Notes under the pieces: generated by a model
The model's database searches: none
What the model saw: the letters and a program-made list of their open reading frames with translations, nothing else
Told to the model about the DNA's origin: nothing
From: Falsiroseomonas frigidaquae
Lineage (GTDB): Bacteria > Pseudomonadota > Alphaproteobacteria > Acetobacterales > Acetobacteraceae
Reading direction: 5' to 3'
Assembly (NCBI RefSeq): GCF_012163145.1
Contig: NZ_JAAVTX010000007.1
Location: forward strand, 124,001 to 188,000
Length of the DNA: 64,000 nucleotides
Program-made: the position numbers and the translations under genes
Part shown: piece by piece, positions 11,059-22,142 of the stretch
Numbering within the stretch: position 1 is the first letter of the stretch
Layout: each line of letters begins with the position of its first letter

Positions 11059-11097
11059 CGGCCTCGATCCAGCGGAGCATTTGCTGGATCGAGGCCG
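11059..11097 (-). terminator. strong hairpin just after the RTX gene
   Basis: A perfect 15-bp inverted repeat (11059-11073 with 11083-11097, 9-base loop; core gcctcgatccagc) begins 12 bases beyond the stop codon of the giant gene. Position and strength suggest transcript termination or 3'-end stabilisation. There is no T-run, so a purely intrinsic terminator is uncertain. Confidence 0.6.
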
Positions 11098-11108
11098 TAG
11101 TCGGCAGC

Positions 11109-14100
11109 CTACAGGATGAAGTCGCTGGCCTGCAGGTTGTGCGCCCCGGTGATCTCGATCTGGAAGTCGCGGGTGTTGCCCGCGTCCACACCGGCGATGA
11201 CGTAGGTGTTGCCGCCCAGCACGTAGCTCCACAGCTCGCCCGCCGCCGCGTCCATGTAGTTCGTGGTGGCGCCCTGGTAGACGAAGGACTGCTCCCCGCC
11301 CAGCAGCGTGTTCGCATCGAAGCCGGACAGGTCGATCAGGTCACCCGTGCTCCAATCCGTGATCACGTCGCGCCCCGTCGGCGTCGCCCGGCTGTCGCTC
11401 GCCTGGGTGTAGACGAACACATCCGCACCCTCGCCACCGGTCAGGATGTCCTTCCCGGCCCCGCCGAACAGCGTGTCGTTGCCCGCCGCGCCGCTCAGCG
11501 TGTCGTGGCCCGACCCGCCGTTCAGCACGTCATCCCCCGAGCTCCCGGCCAGCAGACCCGCGACACCCATGAAGTCGCTCACCTGCAGGTCTTGCACCCC
11601 GGTGATCTCGATCTGGAAGTCGCGGCCGATGCCCGCATCCACGCCGCCGATGACGTAGGTGTTGCCGCCCAGCACGTAGGACCACAGCTCACCCGCTGCA
11701 GCTTCCGTGTAGTTCGTCGTGGCACCGCGGTAGACGAAGGACTGCACCCCGCCGAGGCCCGTGTTCGCGTCGAAGCCGGACAGGTTGATCTGGTCCCCCA
11801 TGCCCCAATCCGTGATCACGTCGCGCCCCGTCGGCGTCGCCAGGCTGTCGCTCGCCTGGGTGTAGACGAACTGGTCCGCACCCTCGCCGCCCGTCAGCGT
11901 GTCGCGGCCCGAACCGCCGGTCAGCGTGTCGTTGCCGGCACCGCCGGTCAGCGCGTCGCGGCCCGAAGTGCCGGCCAGCAGGGCATTGACGCCCAGGAAG
12001 TCGCTGGCCTGCAGGCTGTGCTCGCCGGTGATCTGGATCTGGAAGTCACGGGTGGCACCCGCATCCACACCGGCGATGACGTAGGTGTTGCCACCCAGCA
12101 CGTAGGTCCACACCTCGCCTGCCGCTGCATCCATGTAGTTCGTGGTCGCCCCCCGGTAGACGAAGGACTGGAAGCCGCCGAGCACGGTGTTGGCATCGAA
12201 GCCGGACAGGTCGATCCGGTCGCCCATGCCCCAATCCGTGATCAGGTCGCGGTCGGTCGGCGTCGCCAGGCTGTCCGATACCGCCCCGTAGGCGAAGACG
12301 TCGGCACCCTCGCCACCGGTCAGGATGTCCTTCCCAGCGCCGCCGATCAGCGTGTCGTTGCCAGCACCGCCGACCAGGGCATTGGCCAGGCCATCGCCCA
12401 CCAGCACGTCGTCATGCGTCGAGCCTTCCAGGTTCTCGATGCTGAGGAACACGTCGCCCACCGCATCGCCCGCCGCCGACCGGGTCAGCGTCAGGTCGAC
12501 CACCACGCCGGCCAGCGCCGCGCGGTAGCTGGCGAAGTCGGTGCCCGCACCGCCGATCAGTTCGTCGGCGCCGGCACCGCCTTCCAGCGTGTCGTTGCCT
12601 TCGAAGCCCTGCAGCGAGTCATTGCCCGTGCCGCCCAGCAGGTCGTTGTCGGCCGCGTCGCCGCGGATGAAGTCGTTGCCGTCGGAGCCGATGACGTTCT
12701 CGATCCCGCTCAGCGTGTCGCCCTGGGCATCGCCCAGCGCCTGCACCTGGTCCTTCAGGTTGACGGAGACGCCGGCCGTGCTGCCGGAGTAATCCGCCCA
12801 GTCGATGCCGCCATTGCCGGTCAGCAGGTCGGCCCCGCTGCCGCCGGTCAGCGTGTCGGCAGCCGCCCCGCCGATCAGCGTGTCGTTGCCGGCGCCGCCG
12901 AGCAGCCAGCTGCTGCCGTTGTCGTTGCCGGTCAGCACGTTGCTGCCGGCATTGCCGACCAGGGCGATCTCGACGCCCTCGGCCAGGCCGGTCGCGTCGA
13001 TGTTCAGCGCCGTGGTGCCGGTGAGGTCGCCGGTGGCGTCGGAGGCGAGGACCACCTCGACCCCGGTGACATCGCCGAGGCTCAGCGTGGAAGCCGTGCC
13101 GCTGATGAAGCGGATGGCGTCGAGGCCTTCGCCGCCGCTGATCACCTCGCCGATGGCGTGGTCGGCCGCCGCGTCGATCAGGAACACGTCGTTCCCGGCG
13201 CCGCCCTGCAGCGTATCCGCACCGCCGCCGCCGGCGAGCGTGTCGTTGCCCGCGCCGCCAGACAGCAGGTTGGCGCCGTCGTCGCCGACCAGGAGGTCAT
13301 CATGGGCCGAGCCCGTGATGTTCTCGATCGCGCCCAGCAGGTCGCCCTCGGCATCGCCGCCACTGTTGGTGCTCGTGGCGAGGTTGATCGAGACCGCCTC
13401 GGCCGAGGCCGAGTAGTCCGCCGTGTCGATGCCGTCGCCGCCATCGAGCGTGTCGTTGCCCGCACCGCCGGCCAGCGTGTCGGCGCCGTCGCCACCGGAG
13501 AGGAGGTTGGCCGCGGTGGAGCCGGTGATCACGTCGTCCGCCGAGCCGCCATCGGCATGCTCGAAGCCCGTCACCGTCATGCTCTCGCCCACGCCCGGCA
13601 CGAAGGTCCCGGCGCCGAGGTCGATCGTCAGGCTGCGGGTATCGGTGGAACCGTCGATCAGGTCGCTGGTCCCGGTCGTGGCGCCCAGCGTCTCGATGTT
13701 CGACAGCGTGTCGACGCCGAGGACGCTCATGCCATCGTAGCGCGTCACCTCGCCCAGGTTGGTGTTGAACACGACGCTGCTGGCGGAAGCCGCGCCGTAG
13801 TCGACGACGTCATTGCCTTCACCACCATCCAGGCTGTTGTTGCCCGCGCCGCCATCCAGCGTGTCGGCACCATCGTTGCCCTGCAGGGTGTCGCTGCCAT
13901 CGCCGCCACCCAGCATGTTGGCTTCGGCGCTGCCATGGATGTCGTCGTTGCCCGAGCCGCCGATCGCGTTCTCGAAGCCGCTCAGCGTGTCGTCACCGTC
14001 ATCATGGCTGGCCAGGTTCATGCCGAGATGGACGAAGACACCGACGCTGTCCCACTCGTAGCTCACCGTGTCGTTGCCGGCGCCACCGATCAGCTGGTCA

Positions 14101-17100
14101 CCAGCCGCACCCATGACATCGTCAGTCCCGCGGCCGCTGATGAAGTCGTCGCCATCGCCGCCATCCAGCCGGTTGGCCTGACCGTCGCCCAGCAGCGTGT
14201 CGTTGCCCGAGCCGCCGAGCAGGTTCTCGATGCTGACGAAGACGTCCTCCGCCGCGTCGCCCGTGCTCTGCGACGCATCCAGCATGTCGATCTTCACGCC
14301 GTCGGTGGAGGTCGCGTAGTCCGCCGTGTCGTAGCCTTCGCCACCATCCAGCGTATCGGCACCGGCGCCGCCAACCAGCGTGTCGTTGCCCGCGCCGCCC
14401 ATCAGCAGGTTGGCCCCGGTATCGCCAGTCAGGCTGTCGTCATGCGCCGAGCCGGTCACGTTCTCGATGCTGCCGAGGCTGTCGCCCTGGGCGTGGCCGC
14501 CCCTGGCCGAGCTGGTGGCGAGATTGATCGTCACCGCCGCATCCGAAGAAGCGTAGGACGCCGTGTCGACCCCGGCGTCGCCAGACAGGACGTCACTGCC
14601 GGCCCCGCCTTCGATCGTGTCGTCGCCAGCACCGCCGACCAGCAGGTCGTTGCCCGCCAGGCCCTGCAGCAGGTTGTCCCCGTCATTGCCGGTCAACGCA
14701 TCGAAATAGATAGACCCACGCAGGCCTTCGATGGAGTTGTAGCTGTCGCGGCCCGACTCATCCGTCGCCCCGAAGCCTGCCGAGTTGCGGAAGCTCACCA
14801 GCGAGGCATTGACGGCCGAGGCGGCATTCTCGTAGCTCGCGATGTCGAAGCCATCGCCGCCATGCATGGCGTCCATCCCGACGCCGCCTTCCAGCGTGTC
14901 GTTGCCTTCCCCGCCGTACAGCGCGTCGGAACCGGCCAGGCCACGCAGGACATTGTCCTCGGCATTGCCATACAGCGCATCGGCGAAGACCGATCCCGTC
15001 AGGTTCTCGATGCTGTCATAGGTGTCGCCAAGCGCCTCACCCGTATTGGGGGAGTAGTTCGCCTGGATGCCGAAACCGCCGATCTGGAAATTGCCGAGCG
15101 CCGCGGTCACGCCGGACTTGGCATTGGCGTAGCTGGCCGTGTCGGTGCCTTCACCGCCGATCAGCTGGTCGTTGCCGATGCCGCCTTCCAGCGTGTCGTT
15201 GCCATCGCCGCCTTCGAAGACGTTGTCAGCGGCGTCACCGATCATCAGGTCGTTGCCGATGCCGGCGACCACATTCTCGATGGAGACCACCTCGTCGGTG
15301 CCGCCGCCATGCTCGATGTAGCCAAGGTCGAGGCGAACCTCGATCACCTGTTCCCGATCTTCGTAGACCGCCGTGTCGTTGCCCTCGCCGCCCAGCAGCA
15401 GGTTATTGCCGTCGCCGCCGATCAGCGTGTCGTCGCCGAAGCCTCCATCCAGGATGTCGTCACCAGACCTGCCCTCGAAGACGTTGTCGACATTGCTCCC
15501 GACACCGCTGACATCACCGATGACCCAGTCATCGCCGCTCGAGCCGACGACATGCTCGATCTCCGTCAGTACATGGCCCGCCGCTGCGCCACCGCTCTGC
15601 TGCAGCGGATCGAGCGAGATCACCACGCCCGCATCGAAGTTGCTCCCGGTGTAGCGCACCTGGTCGATGCCATCGCCGCCGATCAGCGTGTCTGCGCCCA
15701 GCGTTGCGTAGAAGCGGTCATCACCTTCGCCGCCATCCAGCAGGTTGGCTACGTCGCTGCCCCGCAGTGTGTCATCGTTGTTCGTGCCGATGACCCCCTC
15801 GATCGAGTAGAGGTCGTCGTCATCATCATATCCCAAATAATCAACATCGGCATCGCCGTCGTCGAGATCGACATCGAGCTCGCCCTCCTCGGCGCTGTAG
15901 TCGACGATGTCGAAGCCCTCGCCACCATAGATGGCGTCGTCCCCCTGGCCGCCCATCAGCGTGTCATCGCCAGCCCCGCCATTCAGCGTGTCGTCGCCAG
16001 CGCCGCCGGACAGCACATTGATCTCGCCGTCGCCGGTCAGAACGTCGCCTTCCGCCGAGCCCACCAGGTTCTCGATACCAACGAGCGTGTCACCCTCGGC
16101 GTCGCCACCCGTCCCCGTACCCGTCGAGAGATCGACCTGCACCGCGCCCGTCGATGCCGAATAGTCGGCGGTGTCCACGCCGCCAGCGCCGTTCATCCAG
16201 TCGGCGCCTGCCCCGCCCTCGAGCGTGTCGGCGCCGACATTGCCGAGCAGAACGTCGTTGCCCGTGCCGCCCTCGAGCAGGGCTGCGGGGGCATCGTTCT
16301 GGAACTGCGCGACACCGGTCGCGACCGCCGATTCATTGCCCACCGCATCACGCGACAGAATGTCGAACATGTTCAGGCCCATGCCGAGCCCAATCGGCAG
16401 CACCGGCGTACTCCAGCTGCCGTCCTGGCCAATTTCCAGCGTCGCCGTCTCCGACCCGCCGCCCAGCGGGCGCAGCACCAACGTAGCGCCCGCCTCGCCC
16501 GTTCCGGAAAGGATGAGCGAGCCCTCGTTCACCTCGATGCCCGTGAATGCCGGCACGGCGGGGGGCGTGTTGTCCACCGTATAGGTGCTTTCATCGTCAC
16601 CCGTCGGCGTCACGTCAGCAAAGGTCTGCTCTGCCTGATCCTCGATATTCTGCAGCACCGCGAAGGACAGCGTCACATCGGCCGTCACGGTGGCCAGGTC
16701 GCCGCCCGAAACCGTCACGTCATAGGCATTGCCACCGGCGGAGACGACGTTCGTCACGGTCGCAGTAGTCCCGGTCACCGTGAAGTCGGACGCGTCGATG
16801 TTCTGGACCGCCTCGCTAAGCGTCACCCGCCAGACCAGGACATCCGCATTCGTCGCTTCATCCGTGGGAGTCTGCCGTTCGATCGAGACCACCGTCGGCG
16901 GGGTCTCATCCGTCACCGTGACCGTGGCGCTGATGCCGGTGATGGTGCCGGTGGCGTTGACGCCGTCATCGACCAGCTGCGTGACGGTGATGACGCGGTC
17001 GCCGATCGTGGCGTTGCTGGTGAGGTTCTTGTAGCCGAGCGCGTCGACCAGGCTGCCCATGGCGGTATTGTCCAGGGCAAGGCCGGTCACGTCGATGGTG

Positions 17101-19463
17101 GCGGTGCCGTTGCTCACGGCGACCGAAACCCCGGCGTCGCCGCCGCTGACACCCAGGCCCGGAAGCAGGACGGTGGTGCCAGCCGCCAGCAGCACGTCCA
17201 CGCCTTCGATTACGATCGTCTCGTTGGCATCCACGATGCCGGAGACAGTGAACTGCAGGGAGGTGAAGACCTGCCCTACATCCACCACGCTGGCGGTGAC
17301 AGCGCTGAACAGATCCACAGGGTCGGTGGCGCCGCCGACAAAATCCGGCGTCCCGCCGGTCGCGACCAGCGTCGGCACCTCATCTGCCGGTTCGACCGTC
17401 ACCATGGCGCTGGCCGAGCGCATGGCGGTATTGACGTCGAAGCCCGCGGCGGTGGCGACGATGCTGACCGGGAAGCTGCCGCCATTATCCGTGCCGGAAC
17501 TGGTGACGTTGAAGACCGCCTTGTAGAGCGTGTTGGCGGCAATGATTCCGGTGATCGAGCCGGCAGTCTCCGAAAGGGTTGCAGGGTTGACCTCGTAAAG
17601 CGCGAAGTCGCTGTAGCTCCAACCCTCCGGCAAGCTCGGCGTGATGGTGACCATGGAGCCGACCAGACTGAGGCCCTGGTCCACACTGATCAGAAACTCC
17701 ACCTGCTGCGGCGTACCCGGCTCGAAGGTGATGGTCGGATCGATAGCCGTTGCCGTCAGGGCGTAGTTGGGTGCGGCGCTGTCGGCGATGGTGACGGTGC
17801 CGACGAGATTCACCTGGGTGGTGTTGAAGTCGACGGGGCCGTCATCGGTGATCGATTCGAGGACAATCGGCCGTACGGCGGTTTCGCCGGCGCTGAGCGC
17901 ACCGGTGCTGTTCGTGTAGGTGATTCCCTCGATGAATGTAACCGCATCGGCCGCGGTCAGCGCCAGGCCGGTCAGCGTGATGGTTGCGACGCCGGCGGTG
18001 AGGTTCACGTCGTAGGCGAATGGTCCAGAGGAACCGCTCTGCGTGGCCAGGGCGTAGGGGACCGAATTAATGGTCAGTATTTCGCCGGCCCCTGCAATCT
18101 GATGGACCTTCAGCACCATGCCGGTGATCAGCTGGTCGCTATCCACCACATCGACGGTCACATCCTGGAATACCGCAACGGCGGTGGAAGCCGCATCGCT
18201 TGCGGTTCCGCGGAACGCGTTCGCCGTCGCAACGGGCGGCGTCGGGCCGGTCGGCACCACCGTGACATTCAGCACGTTGGTCTGGCCGATACTGGCGGCG
18301 TCCATGCCATCCGGGGTCTGGATCGCATAGGTATCATTCGAGCCGGACGGATCGTTGTAGGCGACTGAAACGATTTGGTCAGTCACGACCGCCTGGTCCA
18401 GGACCAGGGTGACCGTCCCGGCAGGTCCATCGACCAGGACGCTGTTCACCGTAACGGGGTTACCCTCGACCATGACAATGAAGTTGCCGGCGTTTGCCGC
18501 AGGCAGGGAGGCAAGCGCTTCAGGATAGGTCAGCGTCAGGAACTGACCATTCACCTCGGCAGTTTCGAAGGTGAGAGGCCGGGGGCCCAGGACGGTGTAG
18601 ACAGGGTTGACGGTCTCGGCATCTTCGCCATCCGTGTCCTGGATCGCATAGGCATCATTGCCGCCGCTCGGATCGCTATAGGTGATGTCGATGACGTCGC
18701 CGGCCGTCAGAGCACCGCTGAAGGTCACCTTCACCGTGCTGCCGACCACCTCCACCGCCGAAACAGCCCTGTTGGTCCCGTTGATCCCCAGGAGGAAGGC
18801 GGAGATTTCCGGCGGGTTGGCGGCATCCAGCTCCCTGTCGAAGGCCAGCGTGAGGAATTCCTCGCCGACATATGCCGTCGTGCTGGAGTAGATCGGCCCA
18901 CCGAGCAGCACGCCACTGAACGTCTCGATGCGCAGCGCCTGCGTCGCCACCACGCCGCGGGTCCACTCCAGGTCCCAGTTGCCGCCCAGTTCCGCCGCAC
19001 CGGTCAAGCTGCGCGACGCGGCCAGATCGGCGCCCGTGATCTCCGCCAGATCCTCGAGGAAGGCCTCGCCGGCGCCGCTGGCGACCGAGCAGCTGTAGAT
19101 CAGGATGTCGCCATCGGCCGCCAGGCTGGCACCGATGCTGGCGAGCTCCGCCCGCCGCGCCGGCAGCGCCGCACGGTCCAGCGTGGTGCTGCCCAGCTGC
19201 ATCCCGCCGGCGAAGCCGTGGCTGAGGATGTGCAGGGCGGCGATGCCGTGGCGGCCGGACAGGCCCGCGACCATGGCGGCCAGGCCGTCCTGGCCCGGCT
19301 GGATCAGGATCGCCTCGATCCCGGCGGGCAGCGCATCGCGCAGGCTCTGCCACCCGGACACCGCGCAGTCGATGACGGCCACGGCCTGCCTCGCCGCACC
19401 GGCAGAATGGTCTGCCCCGGACTGGCAGGAATTGGTGCAGGTATCGGCTTGGATATCGGACAT
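11109..19463 (-). CDS. giant DUF4347 / SWM-repeat / RTX protein (putative type I secreted surface protein)
   Basis: 2784 residues from ATG 19463. Residues about 28-186 match a DUF4347 domain ([41 protein letters not shown]). Next come repeats of the SWM type ([32 protein letters not shown]), cadherin- or Ig-like segments ([20 protein letters not shown]) and an Ig-like module near 1000. From about 1061 to the end is a nearly continuous array of calcium-binding RTX nonapeptides ([11 protein letters not shown]) with interspersed DYSxSxxxVxVNL strands. Three long near-identical modules close the protein, ending LQASDFIL. No N-terminal signal peptide is seen, as usual for type I substrates that export through the C-terminus. 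No ABC/HlyD/TolC genes are in the window. The frame is open to a TTG at 19988, but that 175-residue extension looks non-coding. Likely roles are adhesion or surface layer; a cleavable enzyme activity is not apparent. Confidence 0.88.
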   Translation of the reverse strand: MSDIQADTCTNSCQSGADHSAGAARQAVAVIDCAVSGWQSLRDALPAGIEAILIQPGQDGLAAMVAGLSGRHGIAALHILSHGFAGGMQLGSTTLDRAALPARRAELASIGASLAADGDILIYSCSVASGAGEAFLEDLAEITGADLAASRSLTGAAELGGNWDLEWTRGVVATQALRIETFSGVLLGGPIYSSTTAYVGEEFLTLAFDRELDAANPPEISAFLLGINGTNRAVSAVEVVGSTVKVTFSGALTAGDVIDITYSDPSGGNDAYAIQDTDGEDAETVNPVYTVLGPRPLTFETAEVNGQFLTLTYPEALASLPAANAGNFIVMVEGNPVTVNSVLVDGPAGTVTLVLDQAVVTDQIVSVAYNDPSGSNDTYAIQTPDGMDAASIGQTNVLNVTVVPTGPTPPVATANAFRGTASDAASTAVAVFQDVTVDVVDSDQLITGMVLKVHQIAGAGEILTINSVPYALATQSGSSGPFAYDVNLTAGVATITLTGLALTAADAVTFIEGITYTNSTGALSAGETAVRPIVLESITDDGPVDFNTTQVNLVGTVTIADSAAPNYALTATAIDPTITFEPGTPQQVEFLISVDQGLSLVGSMVTITPSLPEGWSYSDFALYEVNPATLSETAGSITGIIAANTLYKAVFNVTSSGTDNGGSFPVSIVATAAGFDVNTAMRSASAMVTVEPADEVPTLVATGGTPDFVGGATDPVDLFSAVTASVVDVGQVFTSLQFTVSGIVDANETIVIEGVDVLLAAGTTVLLPGLGVSGGDAGVSVAVSNGTATIDVTGLALDNTAMGSLVDALGYKNLTSNATIGDRVITVTQLVDDGVNATGTITGISATVTVTDETPPTVVSIERQTPTDEATNADVLVWRVTLSEAVQNIDASDFTVTGTTATVTNVVSAGGNAYDVTVSGGDLATVTADVTLSFAVLQNIEDQAEQTFADVTPTGDDESTYTVDNTPPAVPAFTGIEVNEGSLILSGTGEAGATLVLRPLGGGSETATLEIGQDGSWSTPVLPIGLGMGLNMFDILSRDAVGNESAVATGVAQFQNDAPAALLEGGTGNDVLLGNVGADTLEGGAGADWMNGAGGVDTADYSASTGAVQVDLSTGTGTGGDAEGDTLVGIENLVGSAEGDVLTGDGEINVLSGGAGDDTLNGGAGDDTLMGGQGDDAIYGGEGFDIVDYSAEEGELDVDLDDGDADVDYLGYDDDDDLYSIEGVIGTNNDDTLRGSDVANLLDGGEGDDRFYATLGADTLIGGDGIDQVRYTGSNFDAGVVISLDPLQQSGGAAAGHVLTEIEHVVGSSGDDWVIGDVSGVGSNVDNVFEGRSGDDILDGGFGDDTLIGGDGNNLLLGGEGNDTAVYEDREQVIEVRLDLGYIEHGGGTDEVVSIENVVAGIGNDLMIGDAADNVFEGGDGNDTLEGGIGNDQLIGGEGTDTASYANAKSGVTAALGNFQIGGFGIQANYSPNTGEALGDTYDSIENLTGSVFADALYGNAEDNVLRGLAGSDALYGGEGNDTLEGGVGMDAMHGGDGFDIASYENAASAVNASLVSFRNSAGFGATDESGRDSYNSIEGLRGSIYFDALTGNDGDNLLQGLAGNDLLVGGAGDDTIEGGAGSDVLSGDAGVDTASYASSDAAVTINLATSSARGGHAQGDSLGSIENVTGSAHDDSLTGDTGANLLMGGAGNDTLVGGAGADTLDGGEGYDTADYATSTDGVKIDMLDASQSTGDAAEDVFVSIENLLGGSGNDTLLGDGQANRLDGGDGDDFISGRGTDDVMGAAGDQLIGGAGNDTVSYEWDSVGVFVHLGMNLASHDDGDDTLSGFENAIGGSGNDDIHGSAEANMLGGGDGSDTLQGNDGADTLDGGAGNNSLDGGEGNDVVDYGAASASSVVFNTNLGEVTRYDGMSVLGVDTLSNIETLGATTGTSDLIDGSTDTRSLTIDLGAGTFVPGVGESMTVTGFEHADGGSADDVITGSTAANLLSGGDGADTLAGGAGNDTLDGGDGIDTADYSASAEAVSINLATSTNSGGDAEGDLLGAIENITGSAHDDLLVGDDGANLLSGGAGNDTLAGGGGADTLQGGAGNDVFLIDAAADHAIGEVISGGEGLDAIRFISGTASTLSLGDVTGVEVVLASDATGDLTGTTALNIDATGLAEGVEIALVGNAGSNVLTGNDNGSSWLLGGAGNDTLIGGAAADTLTGGSGADLLTGNGGIDWADYSGSTAGVSVNLKDQVQALGDAQGDTLSGIENVIGSDGNDFIRGDAADNDLLGGTGNDSLQGFEGNDTLEGGAGADELIGGAGTDFASYRAALAGVVVDLTLTRSAAGDAVGDVFLSIENLEGSTHDDVLVGDGLANALVGGAGNDTLIGGAGKDILTGGEGADVFAYGAVSDSLATPTDRDLITDWGMGDRIDLSGFDANTVLGGFQSFVYRGATTNYMDAAAGEVWTYVLGGNTYVIAGVDAGATRDFQIQITGEHSLQASDFLGVNALLAGTSGRDALTGGAGNDTLTGGSGRDTLTGGEGADQFVYTQASDSLATPTGRDVITDWGMGDQINLSGFDANTGLGGVQSFVYRGATTNYTEAAAGELWSYVLGGNTYVIGGVDAGIGRDFQIEITGVQDLQVSDFMGVAGLLAGSSGDDVLNGGSGHDTLSGAAGNDTLFGGAGKDILTGGEGADVFVYTQASDSRATPTGRDVITDWSTGDLIDLSGFDANTLLGGEQSFVYQGATTNYMDAAAGELWSYVLGGNTYVIAGVDAGNTRDFQIEITGAHNLQASDFIL
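11112..12335 (-). repeat. three long tandem C-terminal modules in the RTX gene
   Basis: Three direct repeats of about 430-450 bases each. Equivalent marker positions (the gtagttcgt element) fall near 11256, 11708 and 12135. Each encodes RTX nonapeptides, then ADxFxYxxxSDS, [18 protein letters not shown], SFVYxGATTNY, [10 protein letters not shown] and a DFQI(E/Q)ITG ending. High nucleotide similarity suggests recent duplication, and the array could expand or contract by recombination. Confidence 0.85.
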
Positions 19464-20581
19464 GTTTCTGGCTCTCTTGTTCGTTGCGGCAGGCGATGAA
19501 GCGGTCCCGGAACCCTGATGAGGCAGGGCGAGCGCCGCACGTTCGGTGATGTCGCTGCGGTTGGAGATCCCGTGCCGGCGACGGCCTGGCAGCGGGGCGA
19601 GGTCGGAGACTTGCTCCGGCCCCTCGATGGGGGTGCAGCCTCCCGGCGAAACTCCGGGTTGGCGTTCAGGCGCTGCTGCGCCGCATTGCAGAAATGACCC
19701 GCCCTGCCCGATCGGGCCCAGGGCGGTCCTGCGCGTGGTCACGCCGGCGAGGAAGGTGGTGCAGGACTGATCGCCTGCGAGCGCGAGGCTGGCGCCGAGC
19801 CCACCTGGAATCTGAAGAACCCACCCCGGGACGGTGGCGTGGAATGGCCAGATGGGGCGCGTCAGGCCCAACATGCCTGTGCCGGCCAGCGATCCTGAAT
19901 GGAGGAGCGGGCGGAAGCGAGCAGCTTCGGCGGCATCTATGCGATCAGGCTGTCGATATGACACAGCATTGACTTTCGCCGTAAGCAATCAACTATACTT
20001 CAATACAGATCGCCTACAATATTCGCTGCCTACAATAACCGATATCGTATCGATGCGTATTCGTGGAGTATGTCCTGTTTGCCGGCGCGAAGCGGGACGC
20101 CTGTGTCGCCCCCGCTTGGTCAGCAGGACTGGTCCGATAATCGGAAACCACTTCGCGTACATCGCGGCGCGCGGACCACCGTGCCTCGGATCCGCACCGG
20201 GACTGATCTTCTGACATCCACATCGGTCGCGCCTTTTGCCAACCACTCCGGGTCAGATAGATCACGCAGCGATCAAGGAAGTTAACCATTGCGCAGTCAG
20301 ACGCTGATGATCACCGCCAAAACGCGACCGAGGAGCACTGCTGATCGTCGTCGCGCAGGCGCGAAGGCTTCGGTGCCGCTGCAGAGGGCGACCCGGCGAC
20401 CACCGCCGTGATGCGCTGGCGTTTCAGGCGCACCCGACCGGTCGGCCGGGCGGAGGTCGGCATGAGGCCGCCCGTTCACGTCGCGTCACCATCTTCTTCA
20501 GCGCCGCCCGGCTGACTGCTATTGCGAGGTCCTGGCTCGTGGAATGAGCCCGGTGACTGAAGCGCCTGAGGAGCGAACGGC
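19464..20581. other. long non-coding region between the RTX gene and the polysaccharide deacetylase
   Basis: About 1.1 kb with no convincing gene. The part next to the RTX gene (19464-19985) would be a roughly 520-base leader if transcription starts at the AT-rich promoter-like segment at 19992-20019. On the minus strand around 20070-20165 a frame reads PIIGPVLLTKRGRHRRPAS, reminiscent of the N-terminus of IS5-type transposases, but too short and isolated to call. 20200-20581 shows nothing beyond the likely plus-strand promoter space of the deacetylase. Confidence 0.5.
19992..20036 (-). promoter_or_regulatory. candidate promoter of the RTX gene with a 9-bp direct repeat
   Basis: The region is markedly AT-rich against its surroundings. 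On the minus strand, TTGTAG (20014-20019) and TATAGT (19992-19997) are separated by 16 bases, a reasonable sigma-70 pair. The 9-mer gcctacaat occurs at 20012-20020 and 20028-20036, a 16-base period overlapping the -35 element, which could be a regulator site. The distance to the chosen start codon is about 520 bases. Confidence 0.45.
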
Positions 20582-21406
20582 GTGCCCCCCACTCCACACC
20601 CCTCGGTGCTCGCCAGCCTGCGGATCTGGCGACCCGCAGCACTGCCGCGTGCCTCGCTGTGGTTGCACGGTCTCGCCGCCGCCGCCGCCTGCGCGCAGCC
20701 GATGCTGTGGCCGCAGATCCTGGCGTTGATTGCCTTGAACCACGCGACGTTGACGGCTTCGATGCACCCGCGCGGCAGGTTCCTCGGCCCCAACCTGGTG
20801 CGGCTCCCCATCGCCGGGGCCGCTCAGGTTGCGCTGACCTTCGATGATGGTCCGGATCCGGTGGTGACGCCGCGGGTGCTGGACCTGCTGGATGTTGCGC
20901 AGGCACGCGCCAGCTTCTTCGTCATCGGCGCCCGCGCGGCGCGCCACCCTGCCCTGCTGCGCGAGATCCTGGCCCGTGGCCACACGGTGGAAAACCATTC
21001 GCAGACGCATCCCGCCAGCTTCGCCGCCCGCGGCCTCTGGGCGCTGCGACGAGAGGTCAGCCAGGCGCAGGATGTGATCGCCGGCATCACCGGCACGGCG
21101 CCACGCTTCTTCCGGGCGCCGATGGGCCTGCGCAGCCCCCTGCTGGATCCGGTGCTGGCCGGACAGGGGCTGCGCCTCGTTTCCTGGACGCGTCGCGGCT
21201 ACGACACGAGCAGGCGCGATCCGCAACGCGTGCTGCGCAGCCTCACTCGCGGCCTGGGCCCGCGCGACATCCTGCTGCTGCATGACGGCAATGCGGGGCG
21301 TGACGAGCGGGGTGATCCGGTTGTGCTGTCCGTGCTGCCGGCACTGCTGGCGGCGCTGCAGGCAGATGGACTCAGGCCTGTGTCGCTCGCCGACGTCGCA
21401 GCATGA
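20582..21406 (+). CDS. polysaccharide deacetylase family protein (NodB domain)
   Basis: 274 residues, initiated at GTG 20582 with GAGGAG about nine bases upstream. The NodB homology domain starts near residue 80. TFDDGPDP (86-93) supplies the metal and catalytic aspartates, HSQTH (139-143) the two metal-binding histidines, RAPMG (about 175) the catalytic arginine loop, and LLLHDG near 237 the closing His motif. The N-terminal 60 residues contain hydrophobic stretches that may anchor it. Its 3' end overlaps the convergent glycosyltransferase by 35 bases. Substrate unknown; position beside lipid and polyene genes suggests envelope glycan or glycolipid modification. Confidence 0.88.
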   Translation: MPPTPHPSVLASLRIWRPAALPRASLWLHGLAAAAACAQPMLWPQILALIALNHATLTASMHPRGRFLGPNLVRLPIAGAAQVALTFDDGPDPVVTPRVLDLLDVAQARASFFVIGARAARHPALLREILARGHTVENHSQTHPASFAARGLWALRREVSQAQDVIAGITGTAPRFFRAPMGLRSPLLDPVLAGQGLRLVSWTRRGYDTSRRDPQRVLRSLTRGLGPRDILLLHDGNAGRDERGDPVVLSVLPALLAALQADGLRPVSLADVAA

Positions 21407-22142
21407 GCCATGGCAGCCGCGCCAGCATCCCGAACATCAGCCGGATATGCATGCCCGTCAGCAGGACATTGTCGCGCCCGTATTTGAAGTGCGACACGCC
21501 GCCTTCCTCCGCGCGCAGATAGCGCACCGGGGCCGGCAGGTTCACCAGCTTCACCCCGCTCCAGGCCAGCCGCACGGCTGCCTCCGGGTCGAAGTCGAAG
21601 CGCCGCATCCAGCGGCTTCGCTGCATCACCCGCAGCAATGGTGCGATCGGATAGACGCGGAAGCCGAACAGGGAATCGCCGATGCCCGCTCCGAGCGTCT
21701 CCAGATTCGCCCACCAGTTCGAGATCCGGCGCCCGCGCACACGCAGCATCGGCGCATCGGGTCCGAAGACGGGCAGGCCGAGCACCAATGCATCCGGCTG
21801 TGCCTGGGAAGCCTGCATGAAGCGGCCGATGCTGTCGGCGGGGTGCTGGCCATCCGCATCCATCAGCAGCGCATGGGTGAAGCCCGCCGCCTGGGCCTCC
21901 ACCATCCCCGCCAGCACAGCGGCACCTTTGCCGGCGTTGCGTGGAAGGGTGATGATCCGCACCTGCGGGTCGGCCCGGGTCGCCTCGCGCAGCAGGGCAT
22001 CGCTGCCATCCGTGCTGCCATCCACCACCACCCAGACCGGCGCCCAGGCGGCCCGCGCGGCGCGCACCGTCTCCACCAGCGTGGCGCCGGTGTTGTAGCT
22101 GGGGATCAGGACCAGGCGATGCGGGTCGGCCTGCGGCGTCAA
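21372..22142 (-). CDS. family 2 glycosyltransferase
   Basis: GT-A fold enzyme of the dolichol-phosphate-mannose-synthase type, 256 residues. VLIPSYNTG (about 11-19), DGSTDGS (41-47), the NAGKGAAV nucleotide-binding turn (69-76) and the metal-binding DADGQH (95-100) are clear. The open frame extends far upstream inside the acyltransferase gene. I place the start at TTG 22142, overlapping the upstream TGA (TTGA) with GAGG nearby. Pairing with an acyltransferase recalls the GT/acyltransferase functions of aryl-polyene clusters, which attach the polyene to a lipid or sugar anchor. Confidence 0.85.
   Translation of the reverse strand: MTPQADPHRLVLIPSYNTGATLVETVRAARAAWAPVWVVVDGSTDGSDALLREATRADPQVRIITLPRNAGKGAAVLAGMVEAQAAGFTHALLMDADGQHPADSIGRFMQASQAQPDALVLGLPVFGPDAPMLRVRGRRISNWWANLETLGAGIGDSLFGFRVYPIAPLLRVMQRSRWMRRFDFDPEAAVRLAWSGVKLVNLPAPVRYLRAEEGGVSHFKYGRDNVLLTGMHIRLMFGMLARLPWLMLRRRRATQA

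Noticed and set aside
10743-18368. Plus-strand open frame of about 2541 codons opposite the RTX gene
   Set aside because: It mirrors the repetitive Gly/Asp/Leu codons of the RTX gene on the other strand; its translation is biased low-complexity (Val/Ala/Gln/Arg repeats) without domains.
19464-19988. 175-codon N-terminal extension of the RTX protein from TTG 19988
   Set aside because: Composition is unlike a leader or domain, the start is a TTG without a clear ribosome site, and the DUF4347 domain begins soon after ATG 19463.
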